Source: an uncultured Porphyromonadaceae bacterium | GTDB lineage: Bacteria > Bacteroidota > Bacteroidia > Bacteroidales > Muribaculaceae | Assembly: GCA_947175645.1 (NCBI GenBank) | Contig: CAMWNP010000008.1 | Location: 1 to 64,000 of the forward strand | Direction of reading: 5' to 3' | Length of the DNA stretch: 64,000 nucleotides | Part shown: positions 53,436 through 61,586 of the stretch, in pieces | Layout of the letters: each line of letters begins with the position of its first letter | Position numbering within the stretch: position 1 is the first letter of the stretch | Program-made: the position numbers and the translations under genes | Notes under the pieces: generated by a model | The model's input: the letters and a program-made list of their open reading frames with translations, nothing else | Told to the model about the DNA's origin: nothing | The model's database searches: none

Positions 53436-55154
53436 TTATAGTTTTTCGTAGAGTGAAGGTAACACGGCACCCTCCTGGGTTGAGTCATAACTGCCGAAGG
53501 AGGTGTAGTTGGGGGAATACTGAATCCATTTGTTCATCCCTTTGTTCTTGATGGTGAAAGTTCCGTCGGCGTTAGGTGTGATATCCCACCAGGCTGCGTT
53601 GCTGTCACTGATCTGTGCGCTGAGGTTGAAAGAGTTGTATGTTCCTTCCTGATAGAGATAACGGCTGTCAGAAGTCTGCTGGATTGTGTAGCCTTTGTCT
53701 GTAGCCGTCAGGATGAACGATTTGTCTTCGCTCATTGTGATGACATCCCCTTCGGGAGTGGCGGCGGCAACGTAGAGCCAGCCGTAGGTTTTGTCGGCTG
53801 CAATGGGCTGTGCCACCTGTGTTCCGGCAACAATCAGATACTGTTTTCCGGAGGTTACGGCGGTTACTTTCTTGAATTGCACTCCTTCAACGGGAGCGGG
53901 AGTCACTCCGTCGATGACATATTCAGTGACGGATTTGATGCCGGCAGTTCCGAAGTATGCCTCGATATTTCCCTTGAGGGCCACCTCTTTCTTGTAGTTG
54001 CCGGGGTTTGTCTGGAGATTGAGGGCGGTGCGAACATCTCCGGAGGGTAACTGAACGGGGATACAGTTGTTTATGTCGGTTTCATCGGCAGAGGCGGCTA
54101 ACAGGAGGTTTGTCTGCACTGTGGCAGCGGCAGAGAGAACACCGGTGTCGAAACTCTTGTCTGCGATGTAGCCGACGATGAATCCCTTAACCCATACGGA
54201 AGTGCCTGAAGCAGAGCCGTTTGCCACCTGAGTAACGGTGAAGGGACTTTCAGCGGTGCCGTTGCCGTCGCCGGGGCCCGGTTCGGGGATGTCAGGCACG
54301 GCATCGGGGTCGTAGTTCAGGAGTGATTCGGCGTCGATGAGCACCATCTGGAAGTCAGTTCCGTAGAAACTGAGGATGCCGACAACATCTCCATAGCCGT
54401 AAGGAAGAAGGTCGTAAGAGAAGTCGCTGTAGGCGGAATTACGGACAAGCAGTTTGTTTCCGTTCTCATCGACAATGTTGCGGTTTGCGCTGGCGGTGCC
54501 GGCGAATTCCTTTCCGGCATCTTCCCAACGTACGTTGTTGATGCGGATCAGACGGCTTGTCCAACTGAGCAACTTGTCATGATTGTTCTTGATTTCATTG
54601 AGTTCGGGAATCGTGACCAGAGCGGTGTCGACCTTAGCGGGATCAGGGAGTCCGTTCTGGAAAGCGTGTGAAGTGAGCACATCTTCCTCCATGAAAGTGG
54701 TTTCATAGGTGTTGCCGGCGGCATACCATTCCGGGGCGCCGAGTTGCTGCAGACCGTTGTATTTTCCGATGTGCATACCGGTAGCACGTACCAGCACCTT
54801 CTGACCGAACTTGTAGGTTTTGTAGATGTCCTTCATGTTAACGCTGATTGTGAGTGCACCTGACTCATCCTCGATAACGAAGTTTTTGTAGATGTTGCCT
54901 GAGGCATCCGAAGAGACCACGCGGCCTTCGATGATGTAATCCTCACCGGTGGCCTCGTTGACACCAATCTCGGTGCAATAGTTGCGGGCCTCGTCCCAGT
55001 AGGCTTCCTTGAGGTCGGCAATGGAGATGTTGGCTTCCATTCCCGCCGGTGCTTCGGGGATGACCATGGGGGGCAACTCGAAGTCGTTGTCACAACTGAT
55101 GAGACCGATTACACCCATCAGCAGGGCTATGCTATAGAAAAATCTTTTTTTCAT
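53436..55154 (-). CDS. Surface lipoprotein paralogous to the 984-residue protein
   Basis: A 572-residue lipoprotein with a lipobox cysteine followed by DNDFE. A DUF5689-like domain, one DUF6359-like copy (SPFTVTQVANGSASGTSVWVKGFIVGY region, about 300-400) and a C-terminal beta-rich domain ending VLPSLYEKL. All three parts have close equivalents in the downstream 984-residue protein, so the two genes arose by duplication, with domain expansion in the downstream one. The ATG at 55154 is chosen over a GTG three codons earlier. It lies 12 bp from its downstream neighbour and 20 bp from the receptor gene. Confidence 0.78.
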   Translation of the reverse strand: MKKRFFYSIALLMGVIGLISCDNDFELPPMVIPEAPAGMEANISIADLKEAYWDEARNYCTEIGVNEATGEDYIIEGRVVSSDASGNIYKNFVIEDESGALTISVNMKDIYKTYKFGQKVLVRATGMHIGKYNGLQQLGAPEWYAAGNTYETTFMEEDVLTSHAFQNGLPDPAKVDTALVTIPELNEIKNNHDKLLSWTSRLIRINNVRWEDAGKEFAGTASANRNIVDENGNKLLVRNSAYSDFSYDLLPYGYGDVVGILSFYGTDFQMVLIDAESLLNYDPDAVPDIPEPGPGDGNGTAESPFTVTQVANGSASGTSVWVKGFIVGYIADKSFDTGVLSAAATVQTNLLLAASADETDINNCIPVQLPSGDVRTALNLQTNPGNYKKEVALKGNIEAYFGTAGIKSVTEYVIDGVTPAPVEGVQFKKVTAVTSGKQYLIVAGTQVAQPIAADKTYGWLYVAAATPEGDVITMSEDKSFILTATDKGYTIQQTSDSRYLYQEGTYNSFNLSAQISDSNAAWWDITPNADGTFTIKNKGMNKWIQYSPNYTSFGSYDSTQEGAVLPSLYEKL

Positions 55155-55174
55155 GTTGTTCACGGATTAAAAAG

Positions 55175-57946
55175 TTAGAAACGTATGCCGACGTTGACAA
55201 ACACCTTGGTACCCTGGGAGTAACTGTACTTGTTGGGATACTTGTCGAGGTTCCAGTTGGTGCGGTCGATACGTCCCTGCTGATAAGCGTTGTTCATGAT
55301 TTTGGTGTTGTTCAGAACATTGTCGACGTTTACGTTGATGTTCATGGACACCTTACGGTTTATGTAGATGAGTTTACCCACAGACACGTTCATGACGAAA
55401 GCGTCGTTCATTTTGGCCTGATCGGCGATCGCACGCAGTTTAGCCTCCATATCCTCGGCGGTGTCGAACGACTCCCAGAGGGTTGGCTGAGCCTCATGGT
55501 AGACGGGAGCGAGTTTGACGTATGCGTCGCCCATCCAGGAAGCGTTTACGTTGAAGAACCAGTTTTTGGGAGCGGCCCAGTCAATACCGATGTTAACGGC
55601 AGTCTGAGGAGTGCCTCCGGTGTAGAAGTTCTTGAGGTAAACGGTCTGGGTGGTGTCGGCATACATACCGTTCTCGAAGGAACGTGTACCGTCAGGGTTG
55701 TTCTTGTACTGATAGCGGGAGTATGTACCGGCAAGAGAGGCAGTGATGGAGGGTGTGATCTTGTATGCCATACCAATTTCTATACCTTTGTTGACTTTGC
55801 GTACGTCGCTGAGGATATAGTTGGTGAATGTGGAGTAGTTGTCATCGTAAAAAGCGGTGCGTTCTGTGGCGTTGTAGAACTCTGTCCAGTAGCCGGTGAT
55901 GGCACCGCGGAAACGGCGGTAGTTCCATACGTAAGAGAGGTCACCGGTGAGGATACGTTCGCTCTGTGGATTGTCGATGACGGCATCCTTGATGCGGGGA
56001 GAGATGTAGACGCTCTCGATCAGAGGGGCGTAGGATCCGTATTCAGCGTGAGCCATGAAGTAGTTGCGGCCGTCGAGTTTATATGTTGCACCAACTTTGA
56101 TGGCAGCGTCGTCGAAGTGGTGTGTAGCGCCTTTGCCGAGAGAGTTTTCGGGAGCGCGACCGTTGCGCATGTGTCCGTCACGGTAGAACTGAGTGTAGGC
56201 GATGTTCATGCCGTAGTTGATGTCCCATTTGGGGAGGTTTATCATGTTCTGGATCCATGCGTTGGCCTTGATTGCGTAGATATTGTAGTCATATCCGAAC
56301 CGGTCGCCTTTGTAGACCTTGCGGTTGGGGTTGTCAAGGTCATTCTGGAGCATGTCAGGTTTGATGGAGATTTCGCGGTCAGAGAACGGGTCAACGTCAA
56401 CCCAGTATTCACCGCCGAGCAAATCCTTGACGGTTTTGTAATAATCGGCCTTGGTGTAGTTCAGGTTGATGCCCGCCTGCAATGACATGTGTTCGTTGAT
56501 GCGGTGGTTGAGGTTAGAAGCCAACTGGAACTGGATGTTGTTGCTGTGACGGTTTTCCAGGATGTAACTTGAACCTTTCTGATTGTTGACATTCTCAGGG
56601 AGAGTGTTCAGATAATTGTTGAGGTCGTTGACCTGATACATGCGGTCCCAGTCAATCTGACGGAATGATTCGTCGGTGCGCCATTTGTTGGCCAGGTACT
56701 CGCTCTGCTCCGTGGGTTCGCCGTCATCGAAGTAGTTCGAGGGGAGGTTACGGTAGTAGTCAGGTTTCGGGTCGTTGGCGTTATACCAGTTGAGTGCGGA
56801 GTTAGCGTAGTTGACGGCACGGAATCCGGCAGCGGTGTTAAGCACTGTTCCGTCGTTAGGTTTCCACACCCAGTTCAGCGTGAATGTAGGATCGAATGTT
56901 TTAGTGACGCGAGAGTTGCGTTTTTTGCCGTCCTGCCAACCCCAGTTAGGGTTATAGAGGTTAGAGCCGGCCAGGTCGTATGCTTCCTGGTAGGTTGGTG
57001 ATGCGCCTGCGCGTTCAGTTGGTGCGCCGAAGGCGGTGAGTGTCAGTGAGTTTTTGGGACTGAACACTTTTTCCAGAGAGATGAAGTAGCCGAAGGAGTT
57101 GTAGAAAGTACCTTCAACCACACCTTCGTCGGCGTATCGTCCGATGGCACTGACGGTCAGGCCCCATCCGTTTTTACTGATACCGGTGGAGTAAGTGGCC
57201 ATAGCGCGGAGCATGTAGTTTGAATTGGTGTATGCCGCAGAGCCGTTGAAGCCGGGGGCGTACTCTTCAGTTACGGTGGAGATGTTGGTGGCGCCGCCAA
57301 TACCGCCGAAACCGAAGGCTGCGGGAGCGATACCGATGGCGTTCGTGCGGTTACGGAATGCACGTGATGTCATACCGCCGAGAGTAGAGTAGTTGAAACG
57401 TCCGCGGATGGGGTCGTTCATGTCGATACCGTTGATGTAGACTTTCTGATACTGGGAGTCATATCCCCGGAACCGGAAGTACATTGTGGAGAAGTTGTAG
57501 TTAGAGGCGTTGTAGAAGATGTTGTCCGACGCGCCTGTCAGAGCGGCGATGCTCTGAGCCTCACCTTCTTCATCCTCGAGGACATTTTCGTCGAAGTACA
57601 TATCCTGCTGTTCCTCATAATAAGTGTCGAGGAGGTTCTCGTCGACCATGAGGATTGGGGATGCGCTGACGCTCTGTCCGTTGAAGAGAGTGACAGCCGT
57701 GGATCCATCGGTAAAACCGGTGGCGGACGCGGTCAGCAGCACTTCCCCCGGGAAGAGGTTGCTGATAAGATAATCACCGGCAGGTCCAGTCACCACTGAC
57801 TTGGACTGCCCCTGGATTGTGACGACGGCACCGGCGATTGGGGCGCCGGTGTCAGCGTTGACTACGGAACCTCTGACGGCCGCGGTCTGCGCCAGTGCCG
57901 GGAGCACTGCCGTTAACAGAAGCATAAGAAACAGTTTCAGTCTCAT
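55175..57946 (-). CDS. TonB-dependent receptor with carboxypeptidase-like N-terminal domain
   Basis: A 923-residue outer-membrane receptor. Signal peptide 1-19 (ending LAQ), a carboxypeptidase regulatory-like domain (VRGSVVNADTGAPIAGAVVTI, about 23-105), a plug-like domain (FRFRGYDSQYQKVYINGIDMND) and a barrel ending VNVGIRF. It is the first gene of an operon with two lipoproteins but has no SusD homologue. Similar receptor/DUF5689 pairs in Bacteroidota sometimes sit beside secreted nucleases, which suggests, without proof, uptake or capture of nucleic-acid-like or other polymeric material. Confidence 0.85.
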   Translation of the reverse strand: MRLKLFLMLLLTAVLPALAQTAAVRGSVVNADTGAPIAGAVVTIQGQSKSVVTGPAGDYLISNLFPGEVLLTASATGFTDGSTAVTLFNGQSVSASPILMVDENLLDTYYEEQQDMYFDENVLEDEEGEAQSIAALTGASDNIFYNASNYNFSTMYFRFRGYDSQYQKVYINGIDMNDPIRGRFNYSTLGGMTSRAFRNRTNAIGIAPAAFGFGGIGGATNISTVTEEYAPGFNGSAAYTNSNYMLRAMATYSTGISKNGWGLTVSAIGRYADEGVVEGTFYNSFGYFISLEKVFSPKNSLTLTAFGAPTERAGASPTYQEAYDLAGSNLYNPNWGWQDGKKRNSRVTKTFDPTFTLNWVWKPNDGTVLNTAAGFRAVNYANSALNWYNANDPKPDYYRNLPSNYFDDGEPTEQSEYLANKWRTDESFRQIDWDRMYQVNDLNNYLNTLPENVNNQKGSSYILENRHSNNIQFQLASNLNHRINEHMSLQAGINLNYTKADYYKTVKDLLGGEYWVDVDPFSDREISIKPDMLQNDLDNPNRKVYKGDRFGYDYNIYAIKANAWIQNMINLPKWDINYGMNIAYTQFYRDGHMRNGRAPENSLGKGATHHFDDAAIKVGATYKLDGRNYFMAHAEYGSYAPLIESVYISPRIKDAVIDNPQSERILTGDLSYVWNYRRFRGAITGYWTEFYNATERTAFYDDNYSTFTNYILSDVRKVNKGIEIGMAYKITPSITASLAGTYSRYQYKNNPDGTRSFENGMYADTTQTVYLKNFYTGGTPQTAVNIGIDWAAPKNWFFNVNASWMGDAYVKLAPVYHEAQPTLWESFDTAEDMEAKLRAIADQAKMNDAFVMNVSVGKLIYINRKVSMNINVNVDNVLNNTKIMNNAYQQGRIDRTNWNLDKYPNKYSYSQGTKVFVNVGIRF

Positions 57947-58076
57947 ACAGATTCTTTTTTGATTGCTTATTTTTTTTGATTGTTTTATATCGGATTGGTT
58001 AAATTCACTTAAAGTGTAATGCGTTGATAGTCAAAACATTACATGTGTGATTGCTTTCATGGTCAGAAATCAGACC

Positions 58077-58084
58077 CAAAAGTA
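58077..58084 (-). promoter_or_regulatory. -7 element of the receptor-lipoprotein operon
   Basis: TACTTTTG on the minus strand, 131 bp upstream of the receptor ATG, giving a long leader of about 125 nt in which I see no riboswitch I can name. Confidence 0.5.
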
Positions 58085-58149
58085 GCCATTTTTTTTCAAA
58101 TATTTGCTATTTATTGTAAAAAAATATTTCATATTTCACATTAATATAG

Positions 58150-58157
58150 TAACTTTG
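58150..58157 (+). promoter_or_regulatory. -7 element of the divergent 58.2-kb gene
   Basis: TAACTTTG, 38 bp upstream of the ATG at 58196. It lies 65 bp from the divergent -7 box, so the two promoters share a compact control region. Confidence 0.55.
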
Positions 58158-58195
58158 TGGCCATAAATCACAAACCAAAAATAACCAATCTTTTT

Positions 58196-60112
58196 ATGAA
58201 AAAATTTTTACTCTCACTTCTTTCATTGTTGGCCGTGGCAGGTATGGCTTCCGCCAACACTGCAACTGTGACATTCTCTTCCCTGGGCTATTCAAATGGT
58301 GAGGATGTCACCTCGGTGAAAGTCAACGATGACATCACCCTTGTGTTTGACAAAGGTTCAAACAACAATACTCCGAAGTATTACAATGCCGGTAATGCCA
58401 TCCGCATGTATGGTGGCAACACTCTCGAGGTGAAAGGTGCTGAAGGCGTCACTATCACCGAAGCCGTTTTCACTACTGATGGATCTTCAAATAAATTCAA
58501 AGCAGAAGCATCTGCCGACGCCGGAACTTTTAATGTTGGGGAAAACACCTGGACAGGTTCTGCCAATTCATTCACAATCACCAACGGCAGCGGTTCAGGT
58601 CACGCCCGCATCGTGTCAATCACCTTCACCTACACCGGTGGCACCGGCGGTGGCAACCCCACTCCCGATCCCACTCCCGATCCTACTCCTGACCCCACTC
58701 CCGATCCGGATGTGACCGAGGTTGCAGACATCGCCGCTTTCCTCGCTTTGGATAACAATTCAGAAGCCGCTATCAAGAGCGATGCAGTGGTTGTACGTCA
58801 ACTCGGCGCAAACCTCTGGATCAAGGATAACTCAGGCTGGCTGCTGGTTTACGGCCAGATCGACGGTGCGAACGCTCCTGAATACAACAACGGCGACGTT
58901 ATCAAAGGTGGCTACAAAGGTAAACTGAGCATCTACAACAATCTCCCCGAAATGGTCAGCACCACCAACTTCGTGAAGGATGGCACCACCACTGCCGTAG
59001 AGCCTACTCTGGTGAACACCGGTGACGCTGACGGCGAACCTCTCAACTCTTACATCAAGATGACCGGCTGCACCATCACCGGTTCAGGACGTAACTACAC
59101 TGCCGATGACGGTTCAGGTGAAGTTGCACTCTACACCAACTCTGCTTCTTTCAATGTTCCCACCGGCGAAGGCTATACAATCTACGCTTTCGTTTCAACC
59201 TACAAGGAGAACAAACAGATGACTCCCGTTGAAATCACCACCGCATCAGGCCGTGAAATTGTTTCCGCTCCTTACTTCACACCTGCCGCAGGTGTTGTTG
59301 ACGCCGGAACAAAGGTTGAAATCAAGTGCTCAACCGAGGGTGCCACCATCTATTACACTGTTGACGGAACCAACCCCAATGCTGAATCAGCCGTTTATTC
59401 CGAAGGAATCGAAATCAACGAGGATATGACCATCAAGGCTCTCGCCGTTAAGGAAGGTATGGACGACAGCGACATCGTTTCTGCTGCTTACACTGTTTTC
59501 GTTCCTTCTGCAAATGACGCTATCTTTAACTTCGCAGAACCTTCAACCCTGAGCGTGAAGTATGCTGAAAGTGACTATGAAGATGACGGTACCACCGGCA
59601 ATACAATGGTAAATGTTCAGGATGTTGCGTTCACAGAAAAGGGTGTTACCGTAAAAGCGGTATACACTGACGAAAGTAATACCGGAACACAAGCACGTCT
59701 GTATCACCAGTCAGCAGGTACTAACAGTTTCCGCATCTATAACAAGTCATCACTTGTTGTTACCGCACCCGAGGCCAACCCCATCACCAAAGTTGTCATC
59801 AACTACTATAATGGCAGTACAAGTTACAACAAAGTAACCGCTCCTGCAGAAGGTGAATGGAACGCAGGTGAATGGACCGCTCCCGCAGCAGGTGTAAGCG
59901 AGGTTCAGTTTGTCTTCACCGGCACTCAGCAGATCAAGACTATCACCGTATCCTGCAAGGATGAACTCTCAGGTGTTGAAAACGTGACTGTTGAGGATGC
60001 AGATGCTCCCGCAGAATATTTCAACCTCCAGGGTGTTCGTGTTCAGAATCCTGAAAACGGTCTCTTTATCCGTCGTCAGGGCAACAAGGTTTCAAAAGTT
60101 ATCATCCGATAA
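58196..60112 (+). CDS. Large secreted multi-domain protein with chitobiase-like and sorting-like ends
   Basis: A 638-residue secreted protein. Signal peptide MKKFLLSLLSLLAVAGMASA, an N-terminal beta-sandwich, a (PDPT)n linker (about 155-172), an OB-like region (LGANLWIKDNSGWLLVYG), a chitobiase/hexosaminidase C-terminal-type domain (GATIYYTVDGTNPN, about 360-435), a second beta-sandwich and a C-terminal end (YFNLQGVRVQNP...GLFIRR) typical of surface sorting domains. It is divergent from the receptor operon and shares the OB-like type of domain, so probably part of the same surface system. No catalytic site is visible. The ATG at 58196 is chosen over a GTG inside the promoter. Confidence 0.78.
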   Translation: MKKFLLSLLSLLAVAGMASANTATVTFSSLGYSNGEDVTSVKVNDDITLVFDKGSNNNTPKYYNAGNAIRMYGGNTLEVKGAEGVTITEAVFTTDGSSNKFKAEASADAGTFNVGENTWTGSANSFTITNGSGSGHARIVSITFTYTGGTGGGNPTPDPTPDPTPDPTPDPDVTEVADIAAFLALDNNSEAAIKSDAVVVRQLGANLWIKDNSGWLLVYGQIDGANAPEYNNGDVIKGGYKGKLSIYNNLPEMVSTTNFVKDGTTTAVEPTLVNTGDADGEPLNSYIKMTGCTITGSGRNYTADDGSGEVALYTNSASFNVPTGEGYTIYAFVSTYKENKQMTPVEITTASGREIVSAPYFTPAAGVVDAGTKVEIKCSTEGATIYYTVDGTNPNAESAVYSEGIEINEDMTIKALAVKEGMDDSDIVSAAYTVFVPSANDAIFNFAEPSTLSVKYAESDYEDDGTTGNTMVNVQDVAFTEKGVTVKAVYTDESNTGTQARLYHQSAGTNSFRIYNKSSLVVTAPEANPITKVVINYYNGSTSYNKVTAPAEGEWNAGEWTAPAAGVSEVQFVFTGTQQIKTITVSCKDELSGVENVTVEDADAPAEYFNLQGVRVQNPENGLFIRRQGNKVSKVIIR

Positions 60113-60133
60113 TTCCAACCTTATTCATATTCG

Positions 60134-60163
60134 GCGAGGCTGCCCGTTGCAGGGTGGCCTCGC
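60134..60163 (+). terminator. Hairpin after the 58.2-kb gene
   Basis: GCGAGGC and GCCTCGC arms with a 16-nt loop that can pair further (TGCCC/GGGTG). There is no clear T-run, so it may be a weak terminator or a 3'-end stabiliser. Confidence 0.45.
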
Positions 60164-60244
60164 TTCCGTTATGGGGGATGTATCATCTTTTCGGAATGAT
60201 TTTTGTTATACATATAAATATTGTAAAAGTAATTCCAAAATATT

Positions 60245-61492
60245 ATGCCAGTATCAAAGGAAATTCCGGTGTTGCTTCTGACCGGTTATCTCGGAAGCGG
60301 GAAAACCACACTTCTCAATCACATACTCAGTAATAAGAAAGGAATCAGATTCGCGGTAATTGTGAATGACATAGGGGAGGTGAATATCGATGCCGACCTC
60401 ATCCAGAAGGGTGGTATAGTGGGTCAGGATGATTCAGGTGACCTCGTGGCGTTGCAGAACGGTTGTATCTGCTGTACGCTGAAGATGGATCTTATCAAGC
60501 AGATAAGCGACCTTCTGGCAACGCGCCAGTTTGATTACATAGTCATCGAGGCGTCAGGCGTCTGCGAGCCGGCCCCTATAGCGCAGACCATCTGTACGAT
60601 GAACCGGATGTTCAATCCGGGCGAAGATGTTCATCTGCGCCCTCGCCTTGACGCTATAGTCACTGTGGTTGACGCCCTGCGTCTGAAGGATGAGTTCGGA
60701 TGTGGCGGTAGCCTGCGGAAAGAGGATGTGGATGAGGAGGATATTGAAAAACTGATAATAGAGCAGATTGAGTTCTGCAACATAATCCTACTGAATAAAA
60801 TCTCGGAGGTGACTGCCGATGAGTCGTCGCAGATCCGCAGTGTGGTCCGTGCGCTGCAGCCCAAGGCACGGATAATAGAGTGTGATTATTGCAATGTGCC
60901 ACTGGAAGAACTGATCGAAACAGGTTCGTTCGATTTCGAGAATGTCGCCACCTCTGCTACCTGGGTGCAGAAGATAGAGGGTCCGGCAGATGAGCAACTT
61001 GAGGAGGAACACCGCCACCATGAGCATCATCACCACCATGACCATGAACCGGCGCATGGGGAGCCGGGGCATCATTGTGACGAGCACTGCCATCACCATC
61101 ATCATCACGGCGAGGGTGAAGCGGAGGAATATGGAATAGGGACATACGTCTACTTCCGTCGCCGTCCGTTCGACTTCGAGAAGTTCGACCGGTTCGTGAA
61201 CCTTCACTGGCCCAAGAATGTGATCCGCAGCAAGGGGGTGCTTTATTTCAGCCATAACCGTGACATGTCGCTGTTGTTTGAAACCGCCGGCAAGCAAAAG
61301 GTGCTCAAGGAGGCGGGGTACTGGTTCGCCACCGCTCCACGTGAGGAACTGGAGAGCATGATGCGGAACGATGCCAATCTGCGCCGTGACTGGGATGAGA
61401 CCTACGGCGACCGGATGGTGAAACTCGTGTTCATAGGCCGCGACCTTGACCGTGAGAAACTTGCCGCCGCGCTTGACCGCTGTCTGGCGTAA
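60245..61492 (+). CDS. CobW/COG0523 GTPase, probable metal chaperone
   Basis: A 415-residue G3E GTPase. Walker A GYLGSGKTT (residues 14-22), the metal-binding CICC (C74, C76, C77), and LNKI as the guanine-specificity region. Residues about 254-296 form a histidine-rich tract (HHHHHDH, HHCDEHCHHHHHH) before the C-terminal CobW_C domain. COG0523 proteins load zinc, cobalt or nickel into client enzymes. The histidine tract and CxCC favour zinc, but no zinc-responsive site was found. It has its own terminator. Confidence 0.9.
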   Translation: MPVSKEIPVLLLTGYLGSGKTTLLNHILSNKKGIRFAVIVNDIGEVNIDADLIQKGGIVGQDDSGDLVALQNGCICCTLKMDLIKQISDLLATRQFDYIVIEASGVCEPAPIAQTICTMNRMFNPGEDVHLRPRLDAIVTVVDALRLKDEFGCGGSLRKEDVDEEDIEKLIIEQIEFCNIILLNKISEVTADESSQIRSVVRALQPKARIIECDYCNVPLEELIETGSFDFENVATSATWVQKIEGPADEQLEEEHRHHEHHHHHDHEPAHGEPGHHCDEHCHHHHHHGEGEAEEYGIGTYVYFRRRPFDFEKFDRFVNLHWPKNVIRSKGVLYFSHNRDMSLLFETAGKQKVLKEAGYWFATAPREELESMMRNDANLRRDWDETYGDRMVKLVFIGRDLDREKLAAALDRCLA

Positions 61493-61530
61493 GCATTTGG
61501 AATAGATTATGCCCCATGTCGGGCAAAAAA

Positions 61531-61568
61531 AGAGAGGCTGCTTCAAATTGAACTGCCTCTCTTTTTTT
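61531..61568. terminator. Bidirectional terminator between cobW-like gene and BspA-like gene
   Basis: AGAGAGGC and GCCTCTCT pair perfectly around a 16-nt loop. T-runs lie on both sides (TTTTTTT on the right, AAAAAAA on the left), so it can end both convergent genes. Confidence 0.9.
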
Positions 61569-61586
61569 CAATGTTTAGTAAATTGT

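Noticed and set aside
55496..56485. 329-codon open frame opposite the receptor gene
   Set aside because: It mirrors the codon structure of the TonB receptor on the other strand and has no family signal.
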